From positions 3,325 through 11,199 of the forward strand of contig DHVO01000013.1 in NCBI GenBank assembly GCA_002412705.1: a stretch of 7,875 nucleotides of DNA, read 5' to 3'. The first letter of the stretch is position 1. Each line of letters begins with the position of its first letter. Under the pieces are notes generated by a model. The model did no database searches, was not told the origin of the DNA, and worked only from the letters and a program-made list of their open reading frames with translations. The DNA comes from Bacteroidales bacterium UBA5206 (GTDB lineage: Bacteria; Bacteroidota; Bacteroidia; Bacteroidales; Tenuifilaceae). Both the position numbers and the translations under genes were made by a program. Shown piece after piece: positions 7,501 to 7,875 of this stretch.

Positions 7501-7764
7501 TTCGGCAAAGCTGTTTTGGAACAGTAACCTTATGAGCTTACGATCCTTGGGGTGTACCAAATCTAAATAGTTGAGCTGCGCTATTGCCGAGGGCGAATAG
7601 CCAAACAGAGACGAGAACTGCTTATTCTGGTAAACAACCTTAAAATCTTGAATTACGCAGATTCCTCCAACGTTCTTCTCAATTAGGCTTTTATGCGCAA
7701 GGAGCTCGTTTTTTAATCGTTCATTCTCTGCTTTTAAGCGGATAATCTCTTCGGTAGAATCCAT
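4555..7764 (-). CDS. Soluble hybrid sensor histidine kinase (PAS x4, GAF, receiver)
   Basis: Encodes 1069 residues. Domains in order: short N-terminal coiled coil (5-28); PAS1 about 22-135, PAS2 about 146-258 and PAS3 about 268-385, each closed by a PAC-type DIT/DIS motif; a GAF-like domain about 397-550; PAS4 about 560-676; a coiled linker; HisKA with H707 in FLSTMSHEIRTP; HATPase with N-box NLIGNAIKF (820-828), G1 DTGIGIS (856-862), F-box (869-875) and G2 GGTGLGLAIS (885-894); and a receiver about 948-1066 with E954/D955, phosphoacceptor D998, T1030 and K1052. All key residues are present, so it should autophosphorylate on H707 and pass phosphate to D998. No transmembrane segment or signal peptide is seen, so sensing is cytosolic. 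There is no HPt or DNA-binding output domain, so a separate phosphotransfer partner or regulator must exist elsewhere. Ligands of the PAS and GAF domains cannot be told from sequence. The start is the first ATG, directly preceding the coiled coil. Confidence 0.96.
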   Translation of the reverse strand: MDSTEEIIRLKAENERLKNELLAHKSLIEKNVGGICVIQDFKVVYQNKQFSSLFGYSPSAIAQLNYLDLVHPKDRKLIRLLFQNSFAEITQKRSNSYTFRISTFEGETRWLKSNVSVIEWNGKPALLDSCYDITSQKEAEEKLTEEEQNFRTLVNNLEDLICILNPNGNIIHANNSVISRLGFLEHEMMLKSFHSLCHDKDRPLVNQLIKMAFEGSRETITTSISTSKKRYIPVEIRFVKGKWSNQNVVYAISQDISERIEAEREVRLSEEKFSKAFQSSSVMMTISTLDQGLYIDVNEAFTNATGLQYSDIIGKTSADLGIFENIGDREALIKEVRNKGKLTDIEVKINPKGKDPITCLFSAETVNIRDTECMLVVMSDITQRKLAEYHIARSLERQKIISDISYTFNSLSNFQEKISQTLNLIGTYTGIKSVFLYEDLLGGISTKLKVEWNRSKKTLKLPKVVTYPTSSKGVEPTGLFSHHNNTLLQNLLKLSSNTETNESSYIYPLIGGNHRFGFIGFTFDSYSKTITDGDKELLQSVCYIISSGYERKLAEDTIKVSEQRFRQLSELLPEMVFEANAGRNITFANNYLLKYLGYNQKQLTEGIKIEELFDTAHKKKLVTTLSVCKGQSDLPIMELDAKCSNGRLFPALTHINAIFSNGKLSRYMGVMVDITDRKQQEIELIRAKEQAEEASKTKEQFLSTMSHEIRTPMNAVIGMANILLQEEPKPEQTENLRTLKFSAENLLTLLNDILDFSKIEAGKVELIKEEFNVKQLAVNLINSFRSIATQKGIGVRAEIEPDVPNLIVGDRVRLNQVITNLIGNAIKFTDSGEVALRLKLVKRTKSTATIYFSVTDTGIGISKERQSYIFQEFTQAHRDTSRKFGGTGLGLAISQRLVMLQGGSIQVESQPNAGSKFFFSLTFKVKHDTLNETKPEAQNVAKDFSKAHRILLVEDNEINKIIAEKFLTKWGLKVDHAENGQVALDLHSKSTYDLILMDLEMPVMDGYVATEKIRGLTDNKRRKTPIVALTASAMQDVQKKLFDIGMNDYVLKPFNPLELKDKIWKYLEK

Positions 7765-7875
7765 TTACTGCACGCGCAACTTTTAATTCGAACTAGAGCT
7801 AAAAGTATGAAAAAAATGGCAATAAGCAAGTGGTTATAGGCCATGGCCCCTTAACTCTAAGCAGGGTAAATTGCA
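7765..7875. other. Intergenic region upstream of the sensor kinase
   Basis: Apart from the candidate promoter, these bases hold no supportable gene: the ATGs present reach stops within a few codons. A perfect 10-base palindrome GGCCATGGCC lies at 7839-7848, upstream of the promoter candidate. Its function, if any, is unknown. The neighbouring gene beyond the window edge is not visible. Confidence 0.6.
7800..7829 (-). promoter_or_regulatory. Candidate promoter of the kinase-thioredoxin operon
   Basis: Read on the minus strand, TTG (7829-7827) is followed after 19 bases by TACTTTTA (7807-7800). This fits the Bacteroidota -33 TTG / -7 TAnnTTTG arrangement with correct spacing, except for A in place of the last G. 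It would give a leader of roughly 30 bases before the ATG at 7764. The position is sensible, but a consensus match alone is weak evidence. Confidence 0.4.

Noticed and set aside
7839..7848. GGCCATGGCC palindrome as an operator for the kinase operon
   Set aside because: It is a single 10-base palindrome upstream of an uncertain promoter, without a second copy or a known matching regulator; noted only in the intergenic entry.

Overview
The window looks like a chromosomal segment from a member of the Bacteroidota, perhaps Bacteroidales. The pyruvate kinase has the wording typical of that phylum (IYQRTDAIMLSGETAYGQYP). Most genes have no Shine-Dalgarno sequence. Promoter-like sites fit the Bacteroidota TTG / TAnnTTTG pattern. 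An exported thioredoxin-fold protein with a large unannotated N-terminal region, and a multi-PAS hybrid sensor kinase, are also usual for the group. The assignment rests on recognition only; no search was run.

Layout. Bases 1-975 (+) hold the 3' two thirds of pyruvate kinase (pyk), cut by the window edge. Only 12 bases later comes a very AT-rich gene (988-1782, +) for a 264-residue protein that reads as a HEPN-domain protein with a long insert in the middle of the domain. A TPR-repeat protein with a signal peptide follows (1843-3051, +). Next is a 148-base convergent intergenic region that consists largely of degenerate 7-base repeats in four successive flavours (about 3066-3197). On the minus strand, a large soluble hybrid histidine kinase (7764-4555; PAS-PAS-PAS-GAF-PAS-HisKA-HATPase-receiver) is followed after 11 bases by an exported TlpA-like thioredoxin with a CPHC active site (4543-3200). 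The last 111 bases hold a candidate promoter for the kinase and no gene.

How the genes relate. pyk is a housekeeping glycolytic gene. The HEPN gene looks like a recent arrival lodged behind it and may depend on pyk read-through. The TPR protein is probably periplasmic, and its role is unknown. The kinase and thioredoxin look like a two-gene operon, but one protein is cytosolic and the other exported, so any functional link is not obvious. The two items most worth a second look are the HEPN gene and the heptamer-periodic spacer. Nothing here amounts to a demonstrated new system.
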